From: an uncultured Oscillospiraceae bacterium | GTDB lineage: Bacteria > Bacillota > Clostridia > Oscillospirales > Oscillospiraceae | DNA length: 31,113 nucleotides | Direction: 5' to 3' | NCBI GenBank assembly: GCA_934567355.1 | Contig: CAKTJC010000031.1 | Span: forward strand, 1 to 31,113 | In this document: piece by piece, positions 15,308-23,106 of the stretch | Position numbering within the stretch: position 1 is the stretch's first letter | How the letters are laid out: each line of letters begins with the position of its first letter | Position numbers and translations under genes: made by a program | Notes under the pieces: generated by a model | Told to the model about the DNA's origin: nothing | Database searches by the model: none | Seen by the model: the letters and a program-made list of their open reading frames with translations, nothing else

Positions 15308-15955
15308 ATGGAAAGTATAAAAAGAGCGGTGCCTACGCGGGTACAAGTGACCGCAGTTCTGAAAAAGGCGCTTTTTTCGGGAGAATACAAAAGCGGCGAT
15401 GAGCTGAGTCTGACCGAGATCGCCGAGCGCTTGGGGGTCAGCCGGACTCCCGTGCGGGAGGCATTCCAAACACTGGAAGCAGAGGGCCTGATCGAGCTGC
15501 GGATGAATAAGGGCGCCATTGTCAGGCCAATCGACGAAAAATACATCACCGATCACTATGAGCTGCGCACGCTACTGGAATCCGAAGCTGCCAGACGGGC
15601 CGCCGTACGCGGGATGCCGGATGCGGCGGAGCTGCTGGAAAAGGTGAGAGCTTTACAGACACGCGTGGAAAGTGTTTCTGCGGAAGAATATGAGGCGCTG
15701 AATTTTGCGGTCCACTCCGCCATCTGGACGGCTGCGGACAATGATCGAATGTACAAAATGCTGTCCGGTCAATGGAACGGTCCCAGCGTGGGGGTTGCCG
15801 CACCGGAACTGGATCATTACATCAAATCCACACAGGAGCATATCAACATTCTCAAAGCCATTGAGCAGCGGGATGCGCAAACCGCTCAAAAGGAAATGGC
15901 AGGGCATATCGAACGCAGTCTGGATAATATTTTGAGGAATTTTAAGTACCGGTAA
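15308..15955 (+). CDS. GntR/FadR-family transcriptional regulator (FCD domain)
   Basis: A 215-aa regulator. Residues about 5-70 are a winged helix-turn-helix (LSLTEIAERLGVSRTPVREAFQTLEAEGLIEL), and residues about 78-205 are an all-helical FCD ligand-binding domain with the expected acidic and His positions (ELRTLLESEAARRAA, HSAIW, HINILKAIEQRDAQTAQKEMAGHIERSL). It is divergent from leuCD with a pair of shared operator-like sites between them, so it probably controls leuCD and itself. FCD regulators usually respond to small organic acids, which fits a hydroxy-acid dehydratase operon. Confidence 0.9.
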   Translation: MESIKRAVPTRVQVTAVLKKALFSGEYKSGDELSLTEIAERLGVSRTPVREAFQTLEAEGLIELRMNKGAIVRPIDEKYITDHYELRTLLESEAARRAAVRGMPDAAELLEKVRALQTRVESVSAEEYEALNFAVHSAIWTAADNDRMYKMLSGQWNGPSVGVAAPELDHYIKSTQEHINILKAIEQRDAQTAQKEMAGHIERSLDNILRNFKYR

Positions 15956-16136
15956 AAGCAGAAAATAGGAAGTCCTGCCGGCTGATAACGAACTGCATTC
16001 AACGCTGCGGTGGATCATGTTATTCATCCGAAGATGTTCCATCGGCCGCGGTGCTTCCGTTTACAATGCTTCCGTCATAGTTTTCGAGAAAGCCGATGCC
16101 GCGGCTTTTGATTTCATCCCATTTCCTCCTTATGAA

Positions 16137-16170
16137 GCAGGAGACCGTCTTTTGTAAGACAGCCCCCTGC
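16137..16170 (+). terminator. Candidate terminator between gntR and the redox operon
   Basis: GCAGG/CCTGC and GTCTT/AAGAC stems around a TTGT loop, with an imperfect middle, followed by GTTGTTTTGCTTTTT on the plus strand. Between 15956 and 16136 I see no convincing gene. Confidence 0.45.
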
Positions 16171-16191
16171 GTTGTTTTGCTTTTTACGGTT

Positions 16192-16848
16192 TTATTTGCA
16201 CCTGCGCAGCAGCTTGATCCCTTCGTGTCCCGGCATTACGAACAGGGCTGCGACCAGGGCGTAGTCCAGCAGAAAATGGCTCACCGGCTCCGAATAATCG
16301 AAGAAAACAAAGTGGCTGTACAGGAACAGGTAATCTGCCACATGGCGCTGTGAAAAAGCCGAGATGCCGAACAGAGCGAGGAGATATCCCGCCACACGCA
16401 GGCACACAGATGCCTGACGGGGAAACTTCAGGTGCTTCCGGGCTATGGTCAGCATCATACTCCAATGAGTTCCCAGATGAACGCACATCAATGTGAAGCC
16501 CCAATAGGAGCAGAACATATGCACTTTTTCCGCTGCCGCTTCCGCACCGTACTCCGGCTGGAAGGGGAATATGTACCGGGACAGCGCAATGCCGCTGACC
16601 ATGCAGCCGATCATGCAGAGGAAAATCAGAGCGTTGAGAATCACCTGAACGATCCTGACCGGGCTGTATCGTCCTTTCCTCAATTGGACAAACCATCACC
16701 GGTTGAAAAAAAGATGCAGCAGGAACAGCGCAAACATGCCCATTCCGATCCATTCATGTGCCGCCTCCCCAATCAGTCCGTAGCCCATCAGCAGCAAAAG
16801 CACCAGCATCATCCCGGTGTCCACCACGATTTTCCATTGCAGTTTCAT
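16192..16848 (-). pseudogene. DUF4405-like cytochrome-b-type membrane protein, one in-frame TGA
   Basis: From ATG 16848 the frame runs 219 codons to 16192 with a single stop, TGA at 16698-16696 (codon 51). Before it are one membrane helix and HEWIGMGMFALFLLHLFFNR; after it WFVQLRKGRYSPVRIVQVILNAL, three to four more helices and several histidines (HLGTHWSMM, YSHFVFFDYSEPVSHFLL). This is the pattern of DUF4405/ferric-reductase-like heme membrane proteins. A TTG at 16683 could restart the second part, but without the first helix and its histidines. It is the last gene of the redox operon, 15 bp after the previous one. Confidence 0.75.
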
Positions 16849-16863
16849 AGAGTTATCCTTTGA

Positions 16864-17514
16864 TTACAGGCCAAGACCGTTGACCCACTGCTGCACGGTG
16901 GACTCGGATGCGCCGGAGGAGAAACGCTGGCCGCTTTGCCAGCTGCCGGTGCCAGCCATCTCGGCCAGCAGAGAGCCGCTCTGCCCCATGCCGGAGGAAG
17001 AGAAGGTCGCGAAGGGGATAACTGTTTTTTTGCTGAAATCATTGGCCTTGACGAAATTATTCACAGGCCAGGCTGCGATGCCCCACCAGATGGGGTAGCC
17101 GATAAACACCACATCGTAGGAATCCCAATCGGGAATCTCAGTTGTGGTCAGGGGGACATCCCGCAGGGATTCATCGTCGTGCTCCCGGCTGACCCGGCTG
17201 CCCTGATTCCTCCAATTCAGGTCATCGCTGGTGTACACTTCGGTGGGGACAATTTCAAACAGGTCTGCACCGGCTGCCTACGCAATGGCCTCGGCAACCC
17301 GACGGGTGTTGCCGGAGGCGGAGTAATAGACGACCAATGCTTTACCGACGGTGGATTCCGTATCGGCAGGAATGCTGCTCTCCGTTGCGGTGGTGGGTGC
17401 CTGCGTTGCTTCGGTTGCAATCGAAGCGGTGTCGGTGCGGCCGCTGCATGCGGTCAGGCATAGGAGCATTGCCGCGATTAAAAAAAGAATACAAACTTTG
17501 TAAAGCAGTTGCAA
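16864..17514 (-). pseudogene. Flavodoxin-domain lipoprotein, one in-frame TAG
   Basis: TTG start at 17514, eight bases after GGAGG. Signal peptide with lipobox LCLTAC, a Ser/Thr/Ala linker, then a flavodoxin domain with FMN-phosphate loop YYSASGNTRRVAEAIA. A TAG at 17280-17278 (codon 79) interrupts just after this loop, and the same frame continues AAGADLFEIVPTEVYTSDDLNW, then VVFIGYPIWWGIAAWPVNNF to 16864. Without read-through the product is a 78-residue lipopeptide lacking the FMN fold. It would otherwise be an external flavin protein working with the membrane cytochrome-like protein encoded next. Confidence 0.8.
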
Positions 17515-17527
17515 TATTTTTTCCTCC

Positions 17528-17980
17528 TTACAGCAGGGACAGGTTTAATTTTGCAGCATCCGCTGCGGATGTTGCCATACCGCCGTAGGTCATGCCATAG
17601 AGTCCCGCAAAGCGCTCCATGGTGTAGTCACCGGCTTCCAGCATCCAGTTTTCCGGGGCGGCACCCTGGAAAATGAAGTACAGCTTGCGTCCCTTCAGCG
17701 CGCCGCTTTCCACCCGGCCGTAAAACCGGTCCAGCACATTGCGGACACTGCCGCAGATATTATGCCAATAAACAGGGGATCCGATAACGATGGTGTCCGC
17801 ATGCTCCATGGCGGAGATCACCGTGTCCAGCCCGTCGCCGGGGAGCATTTGGCCGTAAGCGCCGATGGTGTAATCAGTAAGGTTCAGGGTTTCATATTGC
17901 TTACCCTTCAGCAGCTTCGCCGCCAGAGCGGCGGTGTTGCCATGCTTGTTGGGGCTTCCGTTGATAAATAAAGCAGACAT
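17528..17980 (-). CDS. NAD(P)H-dependent FMN reductase / flavodoxin-like protein
   Basis: A 150-aa cytoplasmic flavodoxin-fold protein. FMN phosphate-binding loop NGSPNKHGNTAALAAKLL at residues 7-24, and the IVIGSPVYWHNICGSVRNVLDRF segment typical of NADPH-dependent FMN reductases at about 70-92. No iron-sulfur cysteine cluster is seen. It lies in the redox operon with 20-bp and 13-bp gaps to its neighbours. The electron donor and acceptor are not known. Confidence 0.88.
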   Translation of the reverse strand: MSALFINGSPNKHGNTAALAAKLLKGKQYETLNLTDYTIGAYGQMLPGDGLDTVISAMEHADTIVIGSPVYWHNICGSVRNVLDRFYGRVESGALKGRKLYFIFQGAAPENWMLEAGDYTMERFAGLYGMTYGGMATSAADAAKLNLSLL

Positions 17981-18000
17981 TATGACATATCCTTCTTTCT

Positions 18001-18750
18001 TTATTTCAGCTTGTTATATTCTTCGTCGCTGACGGGCTCGCACCAGGTGCTGCGGGCGTTCTCTCCCGGCACGCTGACTGCCAGGTGGGAGAACCAGCTG
18101 TCCGGCGCTGCGCCGTGCCAGTGCTTTACACCCACGGCAATATTGACCACGTCTCCCGGATGCAGCTCACGGGGCGCTTTGCCGAACTCCTGATAATAGC
18201 CGCGGCCTGCAACACAGATGAGGATCTGCCCGCCGCCTTTGGTGGCCTCATGGATGTGCCAGTTGTTGCGGCAACCCGGTTCAAAGGTCACGTTGGAAAT
18301 GCCGACCTGCTCCCCGGACAGCGGCGCCAGGTAGCTCTGCCCGATAAAGTATTGGGCATAGGCTTCGTTGGGAGCGCCAATGGGGAACACCATTTCGTTC
18401 TGGTGCGCCTGCTTTGCATCGCTGCTGCCTTCCTCTGCCCATACTTCCTTGGCCATGCGGAATGCCGCCCAGGCCTTCGGCCAGCCGGCATAGAAAGCGG
18501 CGTGGGTCAGAATCTCCGCGATCTCACTGCGGGAGATGCCGTTTTCCTTCGCCATTTCCAGATGGTGGCGGAAGGAGGTATCAGTAAGTCCCTGCGCCAT
18601 GAGGGCAGTTACGGTGATCAGGGAGCGGTCACGGGCGGGAAGCTCTGCCTCCCGGCTCCAGACCTCACCGAACAGCACATCGTCGTTAAGTTGGGCAAAT
18701 TTGGGAGCAAATTCTCCCAGGTTATCTCTTCCGGCAGTAATTTTCTTCAT
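18001..18750 (-). CDS. Carboxymuconolactone decarboxylase-cupin fusion protein
   Basis: A 249-aa protein from ATG 18750 (AAGGAG upstream). Residues about 20-105 are a CMD/AhpD-like helical domain (ARDRSLITVTALMAQGLTDT ... HHLEMAKENGISRSEIAEILTHAAFYAGWPKAWAA), without the CxxC pair of AhpD peroxidases. Residues about 140-235 are a cupin with NWHIHEATKGGGQILICVAGRGYY and VKHWHGA metal-ligand histidines. Such fusions are common beside MerR-controlled flavodoxin/ADH operons. The substrate is unknown; it may act on reactive carbonyl or quinone-like compounds. Confidence 0.88.
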   Translation of the reverse strand: MKKITAGRDNLGEFAPKFAQLNDDVLFGEVWSREAELPARDRSLITVTALMAQGLTDTSFRHHLEMAKENGISRSEIAEILTHAAFYAGWPKAWAAFRMAKEVWAEEGSSDAKQAHQNEMVFPIGAPNEAYAQYFIGQSYLAPLSGEQVGISNVTFEPGCRNNWHIHEATKGGGQILICVAGRGYYQEFGKAPRELHPGDVVNIAVGVKHWHGAAPDSWFSHLAVSVPGENARSTWCEPVSDEEYNKLK

Positions 18751-18763
18751 TGTGAATTTCTCC

Positions 18764-19384
18764 TTATCTGTGGAAATTTGTAAAAATCGGAGTTTCCTTT
18801 GCAGGCAGCCCGGCGGCTTCCTTTTCTCGCTGAATGGCACGCATCATAAAGGCCATATTGCGCCCCAACGTGCGCATGGTCTGCAGACCTTCGGCATCCT
18901 GCTCCACCTCTTCGGCGCGGCTGCCATATACCATGTTCCAGTACTGACTGGATGCCACCGGCATGCCGGTCATGGTAAAATACTTGTTCAGCACATCGAA
19001 AGAGGCTGTGTTGCCGCCCCGGCGGCAGGTGGTCACGGCAGCGCCGACCTTCATGCTCTTGTCCGTGCCCAGGGTGCTGAAAAACAGACGATCCATAAAG
19101 GAGATGGCTCCGCCGGCGGGAGACGCGAAGTAAACCGGCGCGCCGATGACAAAGGCATCCGCTTCGGCCAGCTTGGGGGCAACCTCGTTGACCGCATCGT
19201 CAAATACGCACTTGCCAGTCTCGTGGCATTTGCGGCAGGCAATGCAGCCGCGGATGTTCTTGTTCCCCACATGGATCAGCTCCGCCTCAATGCCCTCTGC
19301 CTCCAGCGTTTTTTTCAGCTCTGCCAGGGCGGCATAGGTGCAGCCCTTGGCGTGAGGACTTCCGTTTACCAGCAATGCTTTCAT
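18764..19384 (-). CDS. Iron-sulfur flavoprotein-like NADPH-dependent FMN reductase
   Basis: A 206-aa flavodoxin-fold protein. It starts MKALLVNGSPHAKGCTYAAL (FMN phosphate loop), followed by GCIACRKCHETGKC at about 46-59, the compact cysteine motif of iron-sulfur flavoproteins, then FVIGAPVYFASPAGGAISFMDR. The C-terminal part is charged and helical. It lies between the Fe-ADH and CMD-cupin genes with 13-bp gaps on both sides, so it is co-transcribed. It probably moves electrons between NAD(P)H and a small acceptor. Confidence 0.9.
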   Translation of the reverse strand: MKALLVNGSPHAKGCTYAALAELKKTLEAEGIEAELIHVGNKNIRGCIACRKCHETGKCVFDDAVNEVAPKLAEADAFVIGAPVYFASPAGGAISFMDRLFFSTLGTDKSMKVGAAVTTCRRGGNTASFDVLNKYFTMTGMPVASSQYWNMVYGSRAEEVEQDAEGLQTMRTLGRNMAFMMRAIQREKEAAGLPAKETPIFTNFHR

Positions 19385-19397
19385 TTCCAGTTCCTCC

Positions 19398-20555
19398 TTA
19401 TTTGCATTCCATCAGAATTTCATAAATTTCATCGTGAGTCATCTTCTTGCAGCAGCCGGGGGTGAGCACGGTGGAATCCGCAATGGCGCGGAAATCCGTA
19501 TCGTTGGGGATGCCCAGCTCATGGAAGGAAACGGGCATTCCAATCTCTTTAATGAAGTCCGCCAGCGCCTCCACACCGGCGAGAGCCGTCTCTTCTTCGC
19601 TTGCCTTGGGAGCAATGCCCCAGACATTCTGGGCGAACCGTGCAAAGCGGGCGGCACCGGATTTACAGATATGCCGGTACAGCACGGGGTGGATCACCGC
19701 CAGACCTGCGCCGTGATTGCAGTTGGTGTAGGCACCCAGCTGATGCTCCAGCATGTGGCACTGGAAATCGGTCACTTTACCGATTTTCAGGATGCCGTTT
19801 TCCACCATGGCGGAAGCCCAGGCCAGCTCGCTGCGGGCACTATAATTGCTGGGGTCATGGAGCAGCACCCGGATGTTGCGGATGACGCTGCGCATAACAG
19901 CTTCGTTTATGTCGTCGGACAGGTTGTTTTCGCCGGGCTTGCCGAAGTAGGTCTCCATGGCGTGACTCAGGGTATCGAACGCGCCGGAAATCACCTGCTT
20001 CATGGGCACGGACATGGTGTACTCCGGATCCAGGAAGGCAAAATCTGCCTGTGCACCCCAGACGGCGCCTTTGATCTTCTTTTCTTCATGGGTGATCACG
20101 GCACCGTTGTTCATTTCACTGCCGGTGCCGAATACGGTCACAATGGTGCCCAGGGGGATAAACTGCGTGGGATTGACATGCTTGACGTTTTCCATTTCCC
20201 AGATGTCCTCATCCAGCTTCGCCTGGGCGGAAATCACCTTGCAGCAGTCCGACACGCTGCCGCCGCCCACGGCCAGAATGAGATCTACATGATTCTCTTT
20301 GGCAAGCTTTGCGCCTGCCTGAGCCTTGGCGTAGGTGGGGTTGGACATGATCCCGGAGAATTCCACGACTGTTTTCCCTGCGTCGTGCAGAATACCCATC
20401 ACCTCATCGTATACTCCATTGCGCTTGATGGAGCCGCCGCCGTAGGCCAGCATAACGGTCTGGCCGTATTTTTTCAGCAGACTGCCCAGGTTCTCCTTGA
20501 CGCCGCCCCTGCCGAAATAGACCTTGGTTTTGTTCTCGAAGATAAAGTTGTTCAT
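19398..20555 (-). CDS. Iron-containing alcohol dehydrogenase (BdhA/YqhD-like)
   Basis: A 385-aa enzyme with the start at ATG 20555 (AAAGGAG upstream). NAD(P)-binding loop LAVGGGSVSD at about 91-100, and the metal site with GAFDTLSHAMETYF, FQCHMLEHQLGAY and NCNHGAGLAV supplying Asp and His ligands for Fe or Zn. It reduces aldehydes to alcohols, often with NADPH, and is close to butanol dehydrogenases and YqhD-type aldehyde reductases. First gene of the operon 20555-16192, read from the MerR-type promoter at 20619-20649. Confidence 0.92.
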   Translation of the reverse strand: MNNFIFENKTKVYFGRGGVKENLGSLLKKYGQTVMLAYGGGSIKRNGVYDEVMGILHDAGKTVVEFSGIMSNPTYAKAQAGAKLAKENHVDLILAVGGGSVSDCCKVISAQAKLDEDIWEMENVKHVNPTQFIPLGTIVTVFGTGSEMNNGAVITHEEKKIKGAVWGAQADFAFLDPEYTMSVPMKQVISGAFDTLSHAMETYFGKPGENNLSDDINEAVMRSVIRNIRVLLHDPSNYSARSELAWASAMVENGILKIGKVTDFQCHMLEHQLGAYTNCNHGAGLAVIHPVLYRHICKSGAARFARFAQNVWGIAPKASEEETALAGVEALADFIKEIGMPVSFHELGIPNDTDFRAIADSTVLTPGCCKKMTHDEIYEILMECK

Positions 20556-20618
20556 CTCAATGCTCCTTTCCGCTTGCAATCAGGATGTTCCTGTGCTACA
20601 ATCCGATTGATACTTCCG

Positions 20619-20649
20619 ATTATAAACACCGGTTGTTACAACCGGTCAA
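20619..20649 (-). promoter_or_regulatory. MerR-type promoter with 19-bp spacer and internal palindrome
   Basis: Minus strand TTGACC (20649-20644), 19-bp spacer, TATAAT (20624-20619). The spacer region is filled by the perfect dyad ACCGGTTGT-t-ACAACCGGT (20628-20646). An over-long spacer with a central dyad is the classic target of MerR regulators, and a merR gene starts 51 bp away on the other strand. Confidence 0.9.
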
Positions 20650-20700
20650 GCGTTTTTTGCAAAGAAAATTGAAAACATTTTATGAACTGAGGAAAAAGCA

Positions 20701-21099
20701 ATGCAATATACCATGATGCAAACCTGTGACAAGACCAATATGACCTACCAAGCTCTGAAATTTTACTGCAACGAGGGGCTCGTCCCCAATGTAAAGCGGG
20801 ATAAGAACAATCGCAGGGTGTTCGACGACCGGGACATCGCCTGGATCAACAGTCTCATCTGTCTCAAAAAATGCGACATGAGCATCCAGGAAATGAAGGA
20901 GTATCTGGCGCTCTGCCTCCAGGGGAAGCGCACCATCCCGCAGAGGAAAATCATGCTCGCACAAAAGCGGGAAGCCCTGCTTGCCTCCATCTAGGAACTA
21001 CAGGACAGCGTCGCCTATATCGACTGGAAGCAGAATTTCTACAACGAGATCCTGGCCGGAGAGCGCCCGTACGAGAGCAACCTGACCCCGATAGAATAA
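20701..21099 (+). pseudogene. MerR-family regulator with in-frame TAG
   Basis: Starts MQYTMMQTCDKTNMTYQALKFYCNEG: winged helix-turn-helix with the family's two-helix start and wing (NNRRVFDDRDIAWI), then LKKCDMSIQEMKEYLAL. A TAG at 20992-20994 (codon 98) stops translation. The frame then goes on ELQDSVAYIDWKQNFYNEILAG to a TAA at 21097, exactly the family's dimerisation coiled coil and tail. One base change (from CAG or similar) would explain it. The truncated protein keeps DNA binding but loses half of its dimer helix. It should control the divergent ADH operon. Confidence 0.85.
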
Positions 21100-21104
21100 A
21101 GCGA

Positions 21105-21146
21105 TTCCGCATACCTGGAATGGCCGATCATACCGGGTATGCGGAA
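21105..21146. other. Hairpin after merR
   Basis: Eleven-bp perfect stem (21105-21115 with 21136-21146), 20-nt loop, no T-run. Possibly a weak terminator of merR. Confidence 0.4.
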
Positions 21147-21199
21147 GATTGTTGTAGAAAAAACGAAACGGGGACTTGAAGAAGGTAACTCTATAGAAA

Positions 21200-21327
21200 A
21201 ACCATCCTTGGAGTATTTCCATTGTGACCTCTGACAAACCGTCCGCAGTCTGGGCAAAAACGAAGTCGTCAAAGACTTCCGCCATGCTGCGGCCAGACTG
21301 TTCATTTAATTTGATTTTTGAACGCAT
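21200..21327 (-). pseudogene. Remnant of a tyrosine recombinase N-terminus
   Basis: From ATG 21327 the frame reads MRSKIKLNEQSGRSMAEVF, then DDFVFAQTADGLSEVTMEIL. This resembles the core-binding domain start of phage-type integrases (a 'F-x-x-F ... GLS-x-x-T' pattern). Similarity fades after about 40 residues and no catalytic domain follows. It suggests an earlier integration event at this locus. Short, so moderate certainty at best. Confidence 0.4.
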
Positions 21328-21379
21328 TTTTAGACCCCATTCCTATCATCAAAATCGGCAAACAGGCATGCGGTCTGAA

Positions 21380-22900
21380 TCATGGCGGAAAAACAAGAAA
21401 AAACCCTTGAAAGATCAGAACTTTCAAGGGTTTTGGTGGAGCAACGCAAGTCATATCCGAACTTAAAGCATCTTCAATTTCTTTCAGTGTTATGGTCTGG
21501 GTGCCATCTTTGAAGTTGTAGGTCAGGACCAATTTATCATCATACACATAGACGGAATTGACAAACACATCGATAATCTCCCGTTGGTAGGCTTTGTCGT
21601 TGATATTGCCGTATTTGAAGCGGCTGATCCATTGGACGATCTGCTCCTTGCTATACTGGGGACGGGCAATCTGAGCTTGAAGAATCGATGTCTTTAAGGT
21701 CTCCCGCTGTTGTTCCAGCTGCTCCAGGCGTTCCTTGGTGGAAACGGTCAGAATTCCCATCTGGATGGCATTCAGAATATTTTCGATACCTTTTTCACAA
21801 TCCCGGAGTTGCTGCTGCAATGCCGGGATTGTGGTATCCTCCTTGGCCTGCATAGCAACCATAGCGTCCGCAATGCGGTCAATGGCAGTATCCGTCAAGA
21901 CCTTTGTCACGGTGAGCTGGACTACCGTCCGCTCAATCCAGTCCTTTTTCAAAGCCTTGCGTTTACAGCCCAAATGGCGTTTGGAACCGCTGCACTTGTA
22001 ATAGTGATAGATTGTCCCTTTGCTGCCCTTGCCGCTTTCGCCGGCCATGAGACGACCACAGGTCCCGCAAAACAGCTTTGTGGTGAGCAGGTATTCTTCT
22101 GCCGCTTTCGCTCTCGCGGGAGCTTTTTGATTCGCTTTCATTCTTCTTTGCACCCTTTCAAACAGTTCCTTATCGATGATTGCCGGAATCCCATCCGGGA
22201 TCACGACCTTGGAATACCTGTATTCTCCAATGTACTTCCGATTTTTCAGAATCAGGCTGACACCACCAATGGTGAACGGGACCCCACGTCCGGTTCGCAG
22301 ACCACGGTCATTGAGCGACTTCCGAATATCCGTGATCCGCTCCCCGGCATCAAACCGTGTGTAGATTTCCAGGACCACTGGCGCTTTGACAGGGTCAACC
22401 GCCAAAACGCCAGTGGTTTTGTCCACATAGTATCCATACGGTATGTTGCCGCCGTTGTTCTTGCACTTCATGGCGTTGTCGTACTGTCCACGCTGGATTT
22501 TCTGGGACAGTTCTGCCGAGTAGTATTCGGCGTAGCCCTCCAACATGGATTCCAGGATAATTCCCTCTGGGCCGTCAGAGATGTTCTCTTTCGCGGAAAT
22601 GACCCGGACACCATGCTTTTTCAAGATGTGCTTGTAATGGGCGCTGTCATAGCGATCTCTGGAAAAGCGGTCCAACTTCCAGACCAGTACCGCATCAAAA
22701 AGTCCGCCCTCGCTGTCGGCAATCATGCGCTGAAATTCCGGCCTGTCCGCCGTTCTGGCGGACAACGCTCTGTCAATATACGTCCGCAGCAGGGTGATTC
22801 CGTTTCGGGCGGCATATTCCGTACATTCCCGAATCTGACCCTCAATGGATTCCTCACGCTGGCTTTCCGTAGAGTAGCGGGCATAAATTACAGCTTTCAT
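21380..22900 (-). CDS. Large serine recombinase, second type
   Basis: A 506-aa enzyme. The resolvase domain begins AVIYARYSTESQREESIEGQ with catalytic Ser10, and WKLDRFSRDRYDSAHYK follows. Next a Recombinase domain (GGNIPYGYYVDKTTG ... ILKNRKYIGEY), a four-cysteine zinc ribbon (FCGTCGRLM ... YKCSGSKRHLGC), and a coiled coil at about 345-395. Start ATG 22900 with GGAGGGAG upstream. Not closely related to the recombinase at 3778. The last 20 or so codons run through a perfect terminator hairpin, suggesting they come from the integration site, as with the left enzyme. Confidence 0.92.
   Translation of the reverse strand: MKAVIYARYSTESQREESIEGQIRECTEYAARNGITLLRTYIDRALSARTADRPEFQRMIADSEGGLFDAVLVWKLDRFSRDRYDSAHYKHILKKHGVRVISAKENISDGPEGIILESMLEGYAEYYSAELSQKIQRGQYDNAMKCKNNGGNIPYGYYVDKTTGVLAVDPVKAPVVLEIYTRFDAGERITDIRKSLNDRGLRTGRGVPFTIGGVSLILKNRKYIGEYRYSKVVIPDGIPAIIDKELFERVQRRMKANQKAPARAKAAEEYLLTTKLFCGTCGRLMAGESGKGSKGTIYHYYKCSGSKRHLGCKRKALKKDWIERTVVQLTVTKVLTDTAIDRIADAMVAMQAKEDTTIPALQQQLRDCEKGIENILNAIQMGILTVSTKERLEQLEQQRETLKTSILQAQIARPQYSKEQIVQWISRFKYGNINDKAYQREIIDVFVNSVYVYDDKLVLTYNFKDGTQTITLKEIEDALSSDMTCVAPPKPLKVLIFQGFFLVFPP
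21400..21434. terminator. Perfect bidirectional terminator inside the recombinase 3' end
   Basis: AAAACCCTTGAAAG (21400-21413), 7-nt loop, CTTTCAAGGGTTTT (21421-21434). A-rich and T-rich flanks allow use on both strands. On the minus strand it follows GCTCCACCA, the look of a tRNA 3' end with its terminator. Confidence 0.75.
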
Positions 22901-22920
22901 TTTCTCCCTCCTTTTTTGCT

Positions 22921-23094
22921 CTAATCATAGCCCTTTCTCTCAGAATTGACAAATGTACGGGGATCCATTTCCTCCTCCGTATCTCGCATCTTTGTCAGGA
23001 AGAATCGTGCCATCCGTTCAATGGCAGTATCGGGAAGCAGGGTGCCTACATCCCGCACTGTAAGAGCCGCATTCTGTTCTTCATTTTGAACCAA
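22921..23094 (-). CDS. Small protein between parB and the recombinase
   Basis: A 57-aa protein with a TTG start at 23094 placed 6 nt after GGGAGGGG. It reads LVQNEEQNAALTVRDVGTLL, then PDTAIERMARFFLTKMRDTE, and ends RKGYD. It stops 20 bp before the recombinase start, so the two are probably translated together. Family not recognised. By position it is a candidate recombination directionality factor or recombinase partner; this is inference. Confidence 0.55.
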   Translation of the reverse strand: MVQNEEQNAALTVRDVGTLLPDTAIERMARFFLTKMRDTEEEMDPRTFVNSERKGYD

Positions 23095-23106
23095 TTACAC
23101 CCCTCC

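Noticed and set aside
16019..16125. Minus-strand open segment reading WDEIKSRGIGFLENYDGSIV and ending TSSDE
   Set aside because: About 33 codons without a usable start; could be a gene remnant but nothing supports a product. A 17-codon frame with a ribosome site overlaps it and is equally weak.
20657..20686. Promoter TTGCAA-18-TATGAA for merR
   Set aside because: It would start transcription only about 8 bp before the ATG, after the ribosome site.
16192..21099. Selenocysteine or pyrrolysine recoding at the three in-frame stops
   Set aside because: No recoding element is visible after the TGA, the affected positions are not redox-active sites, and TAG ends normal genes in this window.
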